A stretch of 64,000 nt of DNA. It comes from Cyathus striatus. Taxonomy: Eukaryota > Basidiomycota > Agaricomycetes > Agaricales > Nidulariaceae. A program made the position numbers and the translations under genes. Position 1 is the stretch's first letter; each line of letters opens with the position of its first letter. The notes beneath the pieces were generated by a model. That model saw nothing but the letters and a program-made list of their open reading frames with translations. It made no database searches and was not told where the DNA came from. Of the stretch, positions 45,801 through 57,248 are shown one piece after another. The stretch lies in assembly GCA_025738555.1 (NCBI GenBank), contig JAOVFP010000010.1:4749339-4813338 (forward strand). Reading direction: 5' to 3'.

Positions 45801-47195
45801 GCGTCAAGAAGGTTTACGAAAGTCAGCTAAAGATCTCTGCCCGCTTCAACCAGCCCCCACCTCCAGTTCCACCTGCCATTGCACATCTTATGCCAGATGC
45901 TGTTAAAGCACAACAAAAGGCTGCAGAAGAGCTACAAGCTGCGCGTCGTGGCAATCCCATGGAAAAGGTGAGATCTGGTGTTCAAGTCTTCATGAATGTT
46001 TCATTTCACGAGGCATCTTATTAGTTTGATTTGGCATCAATTACGGACAAGATGGCTGACATGGAAGGCGATGAGGAAGTACCTAAGATTAAGCTTGGAG
46101 ATGCCTCATGCGCTGCCCCATTCACTTCAAAGCTATCACAGGTTTCTGCGAGTGAGTAAGCCGACTATCTGACCGCTTCAACTCTCATGTCCTTTTCCCA
46201 GTCACGCACATCATTCGCCAAGGTCGCTGCACTTTGGTCGCTACAATCCAAATGTATAAGATTCTTGCTTTGAACTGCCTCATCACTGCATACAGTTTAA
46301 GTGTGCAATATTTGGATGGAATTAAGTTTGGGGATTATCAAGTCACTGTTACTGGGATGTTAATGTCCGTGTGCTTCTTATGTATTTCCCGAGCAAAGGT
46401 TTGTTTGCTATCTGCTTGAATTGTTGACTTTTTTGACAAAACTACCAGCCTGTCGAGAAACTGTCTCGAGAACGTCCCTTGGGCAATATTTTCAACTTTT
46501 ATGTTCTGTTATCTGTATTGCTGCAATTTGCACTTCATATTGCATCATTAATCTACATTACAAACCTGACATACACCTTTGAACCGTACGCATATCGTTC
46601 CATTTTTGTCTTGTATATATTGATCTTTCCCATTATAGCCCTGGTCCTATTGATTTGGAAGCTAAATTCGAGCCCAGTCTCCTGAACACTGCCATATATC
46701 TGCTCAGTCTTTCTCAACAAGTGTCTACTTTCGCAATTAACTTTCAGGTACGTTTTATAAGATGTGTATGGAATGTCCATTCAGAACTAGTATAGGGACG
46801 CCCGTTCCGCGAAGGCATCCGTGAAAATTCTGCATTATGGTGGGGTCTCATGGGTGCTAGCGCTGTCGCATTCTCTGGCGCTACGGACTTCATGCCTGAA
46901 CTAAACAGGTGGCTTCAGATCGTTGAGATGGCTGACTCGGTAAGACGATCTCTGTCTTGAATCTGCATAATCTATTAATGTTGTACAGTTTAAGTTGCGA
47001 TTAACACTAGCTATGGTCATTGATTTTGCCGGCTGCTGGATCATAGAAGTTCTTTGCAAATATCTCTTTGCCGATTTGGAACCCAAGAGTATGATTACCC
47101 GTGGCCGTGAAAGGAGGGAGAAGAGGCGCGTGGAGCAAGAGAAGCAGAAAGTACTGGAAGAGAAAACATCGGCTGAGGAAAAGAAAGGCCAATGA
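42708..47195 (+). CDS. SPF1: P5A-type ATPase Spf1 (ER transmembrane helix dislocase)
   Basis: ER-membrane P-type ATPase that removes mis-inserted transmembrane helices. With the ATG at 42708 and an intron of about 48 nt (42762-42809) the protein starts [20 protein letters not shown] and continues [20 protein letters not shown]. The other ATG, 42755, gives no in-frame splice I can find. Family motifs: actuator [11 protein letters not shown] (43838 region), P5A-specific [17 protein letters not shown] in M4 (44310), phosphorylation site [17 protein letters not shown] (44485), and hinge [18 protein letters not shown] (45686). N-terminal helices and C-terminal helices (46230-47090) flank these. 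The tail is a Lys/Glu-rich coil ending KKGQ. Over ten introns; frames all join. Confidence 0.92.
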
Positions 47196-47698
47196 TTCGT
47201 AGACGTTACGCTAATTACGTAGATATTACTACTGACGAGTTACTCTGAATAATTGCTCTGGAGTCTGAACTGCAGATTATTTAAGACTGAAGAATTCGAG
47301 CCTCGTATCCCTAACCTTACCAACTGAAGTCAGCAAGAATATGTCTTTTCGGCGTCCTGTAGGAAACTTGATCTTTCAGAAGGAAGAAGCCTTGATGAGA
47401 TGCATGTAACTTAAGTGAAGATTACCGTGTGCTATAAGCAATAAGCGCATGTATTCTGAGCTCGGCTACAGCAGAAACAATTGACTCTGTCTATGGAACG
47501 TCGGCACATCAGTTAACTTTCTAATTTCAGCATCAATCGGCAATATTTTGTGCAAGATACTCAGTCGATATTTGATGGTCTCGTCACATGGCATAATGCA
47601 TAGGCTCTTGTACATAGGACCACTAGGAATTGCATATAAATTGTGCCCCGCAGCATGTCCAAAACACCCCAACCCCGCTAGTAAATCACGAAAGTAGT
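47196..47698. other. Convergent spacer, SPF1 / RPL17
   Basis: About 500 bp between facing stop codons with no supported gene. Confidence 0.4.
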
Positions 47699-48575
47699 TT
47701 ATGCGCGGGCAGCCTCAATCCGTCTCCTGGCAACCTGTCGACGGTTAAGGCCTGTAAGAGAGGGGCGGCAACTTTGTCGGTGGCCCTCTCGACTTCGACA
47801 TCGGATGCAGCAAGAATGACTTCAACATGGCAAGGGTGACCCTGGTATGGGTTGATACGACCATGCGCACGATATGTGCGACGGCGGGTTTTCTATAGAT
47901 ATCCATACGGCGTTAAGGTAAAAGATATAGAGATTGAAAATTTGACATACGGGAGCCTGCTCGACAACAATGTTTTTGATAGTAAGGTCCTCGACGTCGA
48001 TGTTTTTGGCGTCAGCGTTGGATTCGGCATTCTTGAGGAGGCGGAGGATGAATTTGACAGACTTCTCGGGCCATCGACCTAGTTAAATGTTACGTTATGT
48101 TGAATTAAGTGATTCTAGGTAAAGGGAGGTATAAACTACGCACCCTGGGTGGCCTTGAACTCCTTAGCCTGACCAGTCCTTCCAACACCGCCAGAGAACC
48201 TCCTGAAGGGAATGACGCGCTTGTGCTCCTTCACAGCAGCAAGGTATTCGTATGCCTTCGTGAGTTTGAGGCCTAAAGCACGACAAAAACAGAGCATAAA
48301 CATCTCCTGCAAATCGAGCCTAATTTCAAAGGAGATTCACCAGAAAGAGCAGCCGCCACTTCACGCATGTTCTTGAAGTGAGTGCGGAGGTACTCTCCCC
48401 TCGCCTTGGAGACTAAAAAATGAACACGAATTAGCTCGCGACTTCTAGAACGAACGAGGCGATTTTGACCAACTTTTTTCGGGGTTGGTTGCGAGAGCGG
48501 CGGCAGCGTAACGAACTGGTCATGGTCATGAGTATATTACGATTACGGCGTTGTGGAAGGGCAGCACTTACCCAT
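47699..48575 (-). CDS. RPL17: 60S ribosomal protein L17 (uL22)
   Basis: Large-subunit protein lining the peptide exit tunnel. The first coding exon is four bases (ATGG, 48572-48575); the next gives [14 protein letters not shown], then an intron ending TTTTTTAG, then [20 protein letters not shown] near 48350-48410. [20 protein letters not shown] and [20 protein letters not shown] follow at 48120-48270. The block [20 protein letters not shown] and the end [20 protein letters not shown] complete the uL22 fold. It ends RRIEAARA. About 185 residues, normal for the eukaryotic protein. At least five introns. Confidence 0.95.
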
Positions 48576-48623
48576 CTTGAAGTCTTGAGGAAGTTGTCGA
48601 GCCCGATTGCCAAAAGATGGGTT

Positions 48624-48706
48624 GGAGTGGCTTGTAACCTTAATTGTGTAGTTGCAAACACATATAAACTACACAATACTACAAAATTAAGGTTTAATCC
48701 CACTCC
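48624..48706. repeat. Imperfect 83-bp palindrome in the RPL17 promoter
   Basis: GGAGTGG...AACCTTAATTGTGTAGTT on the left faces AACTACAC...AAAATTAAGGTT...CCACTCC on the right around a centre near 48658-48664. It puts two opposed copies of AACCTTAAT in one promoter. Confidence 0.6.
48627..48644. promoter_or_regulatory. Ribosomal-gene motif GTGGCTTGTAACCTTAAT upstream of RPL17
   Basis: 52-69 bp upstream of the RPL17 ATG and the same as the RPL38 motif apart from one inserted T. It also forms the left arm of an inverted repeat (48624-48706). Confidence 0.45.
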
Positions 48707-48733
48707 CACCTATATCATGCCGAACTGCCGTTG

Positions 48734-48745
48734 CGGCAATTGCCG
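48734..48745. promoter_or_regulatory. CGG-CAATTG-CCG site upstream of RPL17
   Basis: CGGCAATTGCCG is a perfect palindrome, 159-170 bp upstream of the ATG. Confidence 0.55.
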
Positions 48746-49350
48746 ATTCCTCTTTGACCCAACCACCATGTCACTTCTGTCTCGTTCCGGTTTCTTATCA
48801 CTGCCTCGCTGAAACTCCTTGTTGCTGTTCGGATACGCTGCTATAGAGGGGGAAATGGCATGGAGGCATATTCGTGGAGGGTGGCAGGTTATGTGGGTGG
48901 TCAACGCGTGCGGAACGATCCGATGATAAGAGAGATTACTCTAAAGGTCGTGTTGGGCTATGCAACCGTATTGTAGAGGGGGAAGTAGCGATGGTACTCT
49001 GGCTTGATGCAGCATATTGTTCATAGTACATATGTTGTGGAATACAAGTGTCATTTTGATGTTCTGCAGGAAGATTGAGTGGTGTACACTGTATGCCATT
49101 GCATGTATCGCATCGTTAGAGGGAAGATGTTGAGAACGAACGATGAGCGCGACGCGTTTCACTCACGTGCCATCTCTAGATCAATCCGGCCTACTGTCAC
49201 TGCTTCTGCAATATCTCTACCCACATAACTGGCTAGTATCCCCGCTTTTGCTTTCACTTGCTATCGTCCACCCGCCAATCTCATAGTATACCCTGTCATA
49301 AACTACCGCCGAGCTGGCTGACGCGTAATCAACTCTAACGGCCACCTCAA
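48746..49350. other. Intergenic, RPL17 promoter to Rictor
   Basis: About 600 bp between divergent genes. I see no gene in it. Confidence 0.35.
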
Positions 49351-52300
49351 ATGCCTACTCATCTTACTGTGCCGCCTCTCTCTGCTTCTAATCTTACATC
49401 CACCTCCTCTACTTCGACTTTGGTGGCTTCTGGTAATGATCGCGATGGGTTGACACTTACTCAACTCGACGGGATGAACACCACTGAACAGGTGCGCAAT
49501 ACTGGTTGATTCACCGGACTTCGCGTAGCTAATGCCAAAGCCTCCTCCAGTTGAGAGCGTTGGATGACGAACTGGTATTGGAGAACAGAATAAAGGAGGG
49601 GCCGAAAACCTCTTGCATATGACCCTTACAGTATGTATCTTCTCATTCAGCCTTGTGAAATGTTGCAAATGTCTGGGTATATAGAACCCTCAACGTCAGA
49701 AAGTAGAGTCCGAGCTTGACATGGCGAAGAACAAGATTGACGCTCTCAATAGGAAGCGACTCGACATTCGTGAGTGGTACTTTTCATACCCATTAAAGTA
49801 CCAAGTTAACAACACGGCTGCAAGAGGCTTCCCAGATAAGAGCCAGACAAATTAATGGTACAGCGGTTGCATCCAAAAAGAGTCAAGCTTCAAGCTCTTC
49901 TGGAAATCGAAAAAATGGACTGGAAGATAGAGGTACATTACATGCGATCTCTGCAGCTTTCAATTCACATCCTTCAATCCCGTAGGTGGCGAGGACTTCC
50001 GTACAGCACTCAACAATGCAATAGCTTGTATCAAGGAGCTGGATACAGCAGCGAAAACTCCTACGCAGCCGTCCCCGAAAGATGCTTCCACATCCTCCTC
50101 AGGAGCCAGCCTTAGGACTGCTAGCGTAATCGAATCCGACCGGCTTCGAATAGAGACCATGACGAAATTAATCGAAACATTCCGACGTCATCTCCGTGTG
50201 CGGTACGAGCTGAACATTCAGGATGTCTTGCGCGCGTGAGTCTACTTTTGTGTATGATGGTATAGGAAACTAATGGTCTTTCGGCTCAGTGTGATACCAT
50301 GCCTTGCGGATCCGTGCTCGAAACAATGTCGTACAGCTGCTTATAGGGTTATTCGGCACGCGTTAGTAGAGGCAGAATCAGTATCGAAACTGGGAGATGC
50401 AGTGGATTGGTATATGATCAAGTGAGTTAGCTACAAACGCTGTACTCTGTGTGTTCAACTATCCATCAGGTCTCTTAACCGCGACAACAAGCATGCAGCG
50501 GAGAAAGAACAAGTTATCAAGCTTATACGTACAATAGTCGAAGTCGGAACTGTAAAAAAGGACGGTACAGCCGCGGGAGGTACCAGCAACGTTCCAGTTT
50601 CAGAAGCAGTCATGCGTGCAGTGATCGCAGTCGCTGAACATGCTGAGGATCCATTCCGTCCAATATGCATTCAGACTCTTTCTGAGATTCGTATGTCTAC
50701 CTATGCTTCACCTGATGTCTCATGCTTGACTTCCAGTACTTAGTTTTGATTGATATTGATCTCGTCGCTCGGACTGGCGGGATTAGATTACTCCTACATA
50801 TCCTTGGTGAAGGGCCTGTAGAGATAACACCCATCCTGGCATCGGCATTCTTACATATTGTTGATTCCCCAAGGACGAGAGATTACTTGAGCGTAGGAAC
50901 CGATCTGGAATTGGCGTTGTCAGCTATAACGGATGCTTACGGGAAAGGTCCTGACCATGCAGAGAGGATGAGAGGTTGTGCGAAGGTTGTTCAGCTGATG
51001 TTGCGTACTTGGAGTGGTGAGCACCCGCTTTTGAAAGTCTGTTAGCGTTATATATCTAAATTATACTCTAGGGCTAATGTACTTCTGCATGGACGATATG
51101 CATGCAATACGGTCACTCATTGGCACACTTCGAATACCTTCGCTGGAGACAAGAGTTTGCGGTTTATTCTGTCGTTTATGTTTCCCTTTTTAACTTATGC
51201 ACAGGAAATCATTCTGGATATGTTCTTCGACTTGCTGAAAATCAAGACTCCAGAATGGTATCAAACGTTTATAGACGGCCGAAGATTAACGAGTAAGTAT
51301 ATCACCAGAAGGCTGCGATAGTTCCCGACTAATACAGCTGAAGTGTATCGTAAAACGCCTAACGCTCCAGAGACACAATCTATTCCGTTAGATGCCTCAG
51401 AACGACCCCACCAGACATTGAAACTTACTGATCAGTACCTTGCTTTGCTCATAATAATACTGACCAATGCCGGACTTTGCGAGGCACGTTCCTACCTGCT
51501 GTCAATGAGCTTACTCCTGACAGTTCCTGTCATTGTAGGCATTAACATCGATGATTGAGGAAACAACAACGGGTACAAGTCTTTCCCGAAAGGCTACTTT
51601 ATTGATGGCGGAGGTGTTGCAAATGGCCAACAGAATATTACCATTGAATATTGCATCCAAAATACAAGCTATACCTGAAATATTTACAATGGCTACAGAG
51701 TATAACGACGGTGAACATCGTATAATAGGAACCTCTGTTATATCCGCTATCGATAGTTTGAACCGAAATAGAGCAAGGTTGGAGCCTATGACTTTAAAAG
51801 TACCTGGTCGACCTAGGTTTGCTTTTTATTTTCTCGCCAAATTTGGTATCTAACGTATACTCGTTTAGAGCCAATTCGGTCGAGGATGCCGTTCGGAGGG
51901 GTCAGCGACAAGTTGAGCAAGTCAAATTAAAGATGAGCATGCAAATGGACGATCGAACATTTCAAAGTTCTCTTCTTGAAACTCAGGTCATGATTACGAA
52001 AGACCATACAAAGTGGAGCTTCGATATCTTACAGGAACTCATCGAAGGTCCCCTACTTAACCCAAAGCGACTGGAAGAAGCTATCAAAGGGTCGAGGTTT
52101 ATTCGACGCTTAATGCAGTTCTTCCTTCCGTTCAGCCATCGCTTTTCAGATATGAAAAATGAGAGGGCGAATGTTAAATGGGTGAGGCTGGGCTGTTCAC
52201 TTTTGACAACCCTTATGGCCAGCCCGGACGGTGTTCGATATCTTTCAACTGAAGACGGCTTCTTACCCCAGATTGTGAAGAGCTTTGCGCAGCTTGATCC

Positions 52301-54524
52301 AGTATGTCATTTTGATTTCTACTTTACTTTTTTGGACTCATTCCGTATCTCTTGACTTAGTTTAACGGTGTCCCTGATTCAGATCCTATATTCTCGAAGA
52401 AGAGAGTAGCAGACACGTTGACGTATGGCTATCTAGAGATGCTAGGTACACTGAGTAAATATAAGGAGGGAATAGAGTAAGTGTGACCTTCTTACTTTAT
52501 TGAGTTTGTACTAACATGCTCAAGGTTGCTCGAGAAGTTCAAGGTTTTTACCGCTTTTTATCACCTGAGCGAACTGCGAAGTCGAGAAGACTTGATCAAG
52601 GGTATTATTGAGAATCTCGATTACAACATGTATGTTTTGTCTTTCTGCCACGTAATTGCTTCATAATTTTCTCTTAGTGATGGGCATCCACGAATCGTGT
52701 TATCCAAGGCCCTGACGTCCAGCTATAAGGTGTGACCAAACGCGCAATCTCAGCTTGCGTCATTTACTTATTTATTTTTCAGCACATTCGGCTCTACGCA
52801 ACAAGGCACTTGGGCTTCCTCATACGTAGCTCGACCAACGCTAACGCCTGGACGTTGCGACTTCTTCTTACTCAGCTTTACGATCCCGCAGCAGAGGTGT
52901 GTGAGCTGGCAGTTGCCTTCCTTGAGGAAGCTTGCGACGACAGGGAAGTACTGCAGTTAGTGGTTAGCATGCAACCGACAATGGATCACCTGGGCGAGAT
53001 TGGTCACCCGCTCTTACTGAAGTATGGTTTCTTTGAATTTATATAGCGTTATTATAACTAATAAAATAGCATAGATTCATGTCGACACCTATGGGCTTTA
53101 GGTATCTCTACGACGCTGGATATATTGATAGAGAAATGGACATGTGGTTCAATGTAAGTGTCTCAAACTCAACACTTGATCCATATACTTAATTAATGTT
53201 GCAGGAACGCAACATTTATTATGTTGTCCAGGTTGAGGTCTTCTTGGCAAAAGTATTCAATTTTGCCAACATATCTGAAGTAGGGGATATCCTGTAAGCT
53301 GTAGTTAGTCATCTTTTAAAGTGCGCCCTAATAGCTATCAGAGCCTTTGAAGGAACCGTTCCTCCTCATTTCTACGGTGAGATGTCCAAGACAGAACTTG
53401 GATGCCAGATTTTGCAGGAGAAAGGCCATTTCACGGAGTTTTCTCAATTCATAAGACAACATAGCCACGAGAGTGAGGATGCCGATCTTATTTTGAAATT
53501 GAAAAGTATACTCTGGGCGGTGGTAAGATTACTTGTTAAAATCTCGAATTCTACTTTATTAATGGGTTTTTCTCAGGGAAATGTCGGTGCAACTGAAGGA
53601 GGCTTGCACTTCCTTGAAGAGGAGGAGGTTATTCCGGCGGTTCTCGATATTGCTGAGACATCTCCGATACCGTCTGTTCGAGGGTATAACTCACTATGAT
53701 ACCATTTAAAACATATTTTAACTGACTGGTTGTGCAGGACATGTTTCTTTGTGCTGGGACTCATCTCTTCAACATCTCAAGGTGCAGAAATTCTGGACGA
53801 CTATCACTGGGAAGCAACACTATCTCCTCTTGGAACTCCGACTGGTCTGTGTGTACCTCTAGACGTTGAGAAATTTATTTCAGTAAGTGCTGTCATCTGT
53901 TTTTAAGATGTGAAAAGGATAGTAACCTATAGTCAGATACCTCCCTGGATGCAGCGTACAGCAGAGAGCTGCGACACGCGACTGATACCACCGACATCAG
54001 AGCATGAGTTGGAAGTCATAACCGCTATTCAGAACCTGTCCAACACTGTCATTGCAAATGCTGCGTCTCGGTCGTTGGCAAAGTGAGTTTAAAACAAACA
54101 CCAGCGTTCTGGATGATGCTAACTTTAGTTTAGGATGAAATCTCGACCAGAGTACCGATCTGCGTTCAGCTCTGCAGAGGTGTTCTATCGTGCATTGCAC
54201 ATTATCTCGACACACCGCTATCGCTTGCCAGTTCGACGATACATCATGGACTTGTTCAGCCTTGAGCTTAACGAAGAACTGGTGGGCAAGCTGAAGGAAC
54301 ATGCGACGACACTGAAAGCTCCGCCAGCTTATAAACCACCGAGGCCTGATATTGCTCGACTGAGCATGCTTGGACGTCTGGGGCGTTCGCGGCGAGGGTC
54401 GGAAAGTGGCGACTCGGACGAAGACGAGGCGTTGGATGAGCTCTCTTCTCAGCATAAGCCGATGGAAGATCAACCGGCGATAAGTCTGCAGCCGGTCAGC
54501 AAGGTTGTTGGATTTGCTATCTAA
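49351..54524 (+). CDS. ste16: Rictor/Ste16/Avo3, TORC2 subunit
   Basis: Scaffold subunit of TOR complex 2. Start at 49351 (MPTHLTVPPLSASNLTSTSS). An HR1-like coiled coil follows (EQLRALDDELVLENRIKEG, then VESELDMAKNKIDALNRKRL). Near 49598-49601 (a G4 run) the frame slips by one base, and the match continues in another frame (AENLLHMTLT). The Rictor N-terminal helical repeats run from about 50130 (RIETMTKLIETFRRHLRVRY) to 51830; the middle domain from 51880 (RQVEQVKLKMSMQMDDRTFQ). The signature RictorV/M parts KHIRLYATRHLGFLIRSS (52782), GFRYLYDAGYIDREMD and FFVLGLISSTSQGAEIL follow. The tail is Ser/Asp-rich (RGSESGDSDEDEALDELSSQ), ending VVGFAI. About 20 introns. Confidence 0.92.
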
Positions 54525-54660
54525 TGGATGGATATATTTAGATTGTTTGTATTATAGTTAGTAGTGTATTATTACGTAAGGAGATATTCCCACGAGTGAT
54601 GAGCCACGTCGTTGAGTTCGCGTCGACGTCGAAAGTTTCAACTTATTCTTTATTATTTCG

Positions 54661-55914
54661 ATGGTATGAATTTCAATCTTTGGTCTGTCGACGACGTCTC
54701 TGACACTTTTCTACAGGCTTCAATCACCGTCGCCGACCCCGTCCCAATAGAAACCTCCCATGATGATATGATCGTACGCAACCAGCCTTTCCCGCTCTTA
54801 CTCCAATAACGATGCCCCTCCAGCACGATGCCCAGCTAGACTACTATGGAAAGCGTCTTGCAACCTGTTCCTCCGACCGCACCGTCAAAGTGTTTGACGT
54901 CGTGGACGGCGAGCCACAGCGCTCCTCAGGCGGACACACCCTCAAAGGGTTCGTCTACGCGTATTCTCGTCTCTCCTCCTCTTACCGTCCCAATTTAGAC
55001 ATACAGGTCCTGTCTGGCAAGTCTCCTGGGCACATCCAAAGTTTGGCAATATTCTCGCCAGCTGCTCCTACGACAGCAAGGTCCTCTTATGGAAAGAACA
55101 AGCTGCCCAGGGTCCGTCTCCCGGTGGGTGGGTCAAGATTGGCGACCATACATTACACACTGCTTCTGGTGCGTTCTCCGTGTATTCCATACTGACCTGG
55201 ACTAATGACGTGCGCACTCGTAAAGTGAACTCAATTTCCTGGGCTCCTCACGAACTCGGCGCAATCCTCGCGTGCGCGTCATCAGACGGTAAACTCTCTG
55301 TCCTCACATTCAAAAGTACACTCCCTTGCCCTTTATCCACCCATCCCAATCACTAACATACCTCCACAGACGACGGTCAATGGGACGCTGACATTTTCAA
55401 CGGACACGCAATTGGCTGCAACGCCGTTTCATGGGCCCCGGCCGTTCTTCCTGGATCCTTAATTACCCCCACCCCCCAACAGCCCCCCTCCTCCACACCC
55501 TCGGCACCCGGTACCTCTCCTACAATGTCCGTCAAACGCTTCGCCAGCGCGGGCTGCGACAACCTCGTCAAGATATGGGGTTACAACCCCGAACAACAGG
55601 CTTGGGTCGAGGAGGAGGTTCTCGAGGGGCACACCGACTGGGTTAGGGATATTGCCTGGGCACCTAACATTGGTCTTCCCCGAAGCTATATTGCCACCGC
55701 ATCCCAGGATAAGACGGTGTTGATCTGGACCAAGGACGGTCCTGGACAGCCCTGGAATAAGACGCAGCTCGAGAAGTTCCCGGACGTCGTATGGGGTGTT
55801 TCGTGGAGTCTTGCAGGAAACTTACTGGCAGTTAGCTGTGGTGATGGAAAGGTGTCACTGTGGAAAGAGAACTTGAAGGGAGTCTGGGAGTGCGTTAGTG
55901 ACTTGAACAGTTGA
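54661..55914 (+). CDS. SEC13: COPII coat protein Sec13
   Basis: Six-bladed beta-propeller of the COPII outer coat, also a subunit of the nuclear-pore Y complex and the SEA/GATOR complex. The first coding exon is ATG alone (54661-54663) followed by a GTATGA donor. Exon 2 gives [19 protein letters not shown], and exon 3 (54817 on) [22 protein letters not shown] repeats follow: [39 protein letters not shown], a proline-rich insert ([15 protein letters not shown]) typical of basidiomycete Sec13, [33 protein letters not shown] and [20 protein letters not shown]. It ends VSDLNS. The gene looks intact. Confidence 0.95.
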
Positions 55915-56058
55915 GGGATGGGGGTTTGTAATTACTTTCCTTTCGTAATTATACTTGTGGTCGTAGACGCGAACTTTCCGTGAAAGTATGTACATCTAAG
56001 TTACGACGATGAAATTAAATATAATAAACAAATATCAAAAAGTAACAAGAGATGCACG

Positions 56059-57037
56059 TCAACCCTCCTCCATATCTACATCCCCTTCACCTTCCTCGAC
56101 CTGCGTAGCATTATTCCACCAAAGTATTGGTCCTAGGCCTTGCTCAGACATCGAACACTACCAAAAATAAATCCCCGGTTGATCAGGCCTTCCTTTTCAA
56201 GTGAGAACCAAACACCAACCAGAATACTATAGGGTGCCCTTTTAACCCTTTTCTCCTCTCCGCCCGCGACACTCTGCCCAGCAGCACCGGCACTCGGCCC
56301 CGGATCGTCGTCACACCACTCCTCCGCCTCCACCCTTACTCTGACGGCTTCACCAGCATCAACGTACATGCGCTCCTCCGCAGGAATCTTGAGCATCGCT
56401 TCTTGCAGCCGCGCTGCTTCCGATTGTTGGTTCGGATTTTTGGACAACGTGGATGGGGAAAGCGGGGGCAATGAAAAATCAGGAGCCCAGAACCAAGCAC
56501 GCTCTTTCGAGTCGAATGTGCATGGTTGTGGAAGATAGGATGCAGGGCAATAAACATCCGTAAAGAAAGGGAGTGATACTGCAAAGAGCGAATAACTATG
56601 TGTGAATCTAAGTGGAAGAAAAAATGCACTCGCGTCTTATCCCGTCCTCGTCTGAACTCTGAACTTTGGCAACGATAACCTCAGAAATAAATGGTCGGAA
56701 AACGACCAGTCTAAACACCACTACCTCCTCGGCGCGTTAAATCTTCACCGCTTATTCTGTTTGCAAACTACGCACCTTTGTACCACAAGAGTCCATCCCC
56801 ATATCTGACCTTTCCTTCGCCGAGCTGTGTTAGGTCGAAAACGCAAATGCACAGGCCGACATCGTGGAGAACACGGTTGGAATACTTGGCATTAAGAGCA
56901 AAGGTAATGGCATCTTCTGCTGAAGCCCCAAACTGGGAAGGATGTATGGGAATTGTGTCCTTTACAAATTAACAAATTAGACGACAGAAAAAGATTCGGG
57001 AATGGGAAATAACTTTTATGATTGATAGACAGAACAT
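56059..57037 (-). CDS. RPC25: RNA polymerase III subunit RPC8 (Rpc25, Rpb7-like)
   Basis: Stalk subunit of RNA polymerase III, needed for initiation. Start read from 57037 (MFCLSIIK), then an intron of about 60 nt and DTIPIHPSQFGASAEDAITF. KYSNRVLHDVGLCICVFDLT and GKVRYGDGLLWYK complete the RNP-like tip domain. The S1/OB part follows: VSLPFFTDVYCPASYLPQPC, ERAWFWAPDF, then RMYVDAGEAVRVRVEAEEW near 56330. After a final intron comes CSMSEQGLGPILWWNNA, and an acidic end DVDMEEG. Order and motifs match Rpc8/Rpc25. It lies between SEC13 (convergent) and SEC31 (same strand). No frame break. Confidence 0.9.
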
Positions 57038-57248
57038 TTTCCGTATTAGGAATTTAGAGAATCGCGGGTTATGTGGAATTGAGTTATGAAGGCATTGGCG
57101 AGGAGGACTTTTCCAAGACGGAAGTCCATAAACGCACCAAACATGTTCACATTCCTTATCTTATCTTATCAATTGCTGCAACACAAAATATTCATTCAAA
57201 AGATCATAAAGCTAAAATTTAATCCACTTTCTACATCCGCTCTACTTT

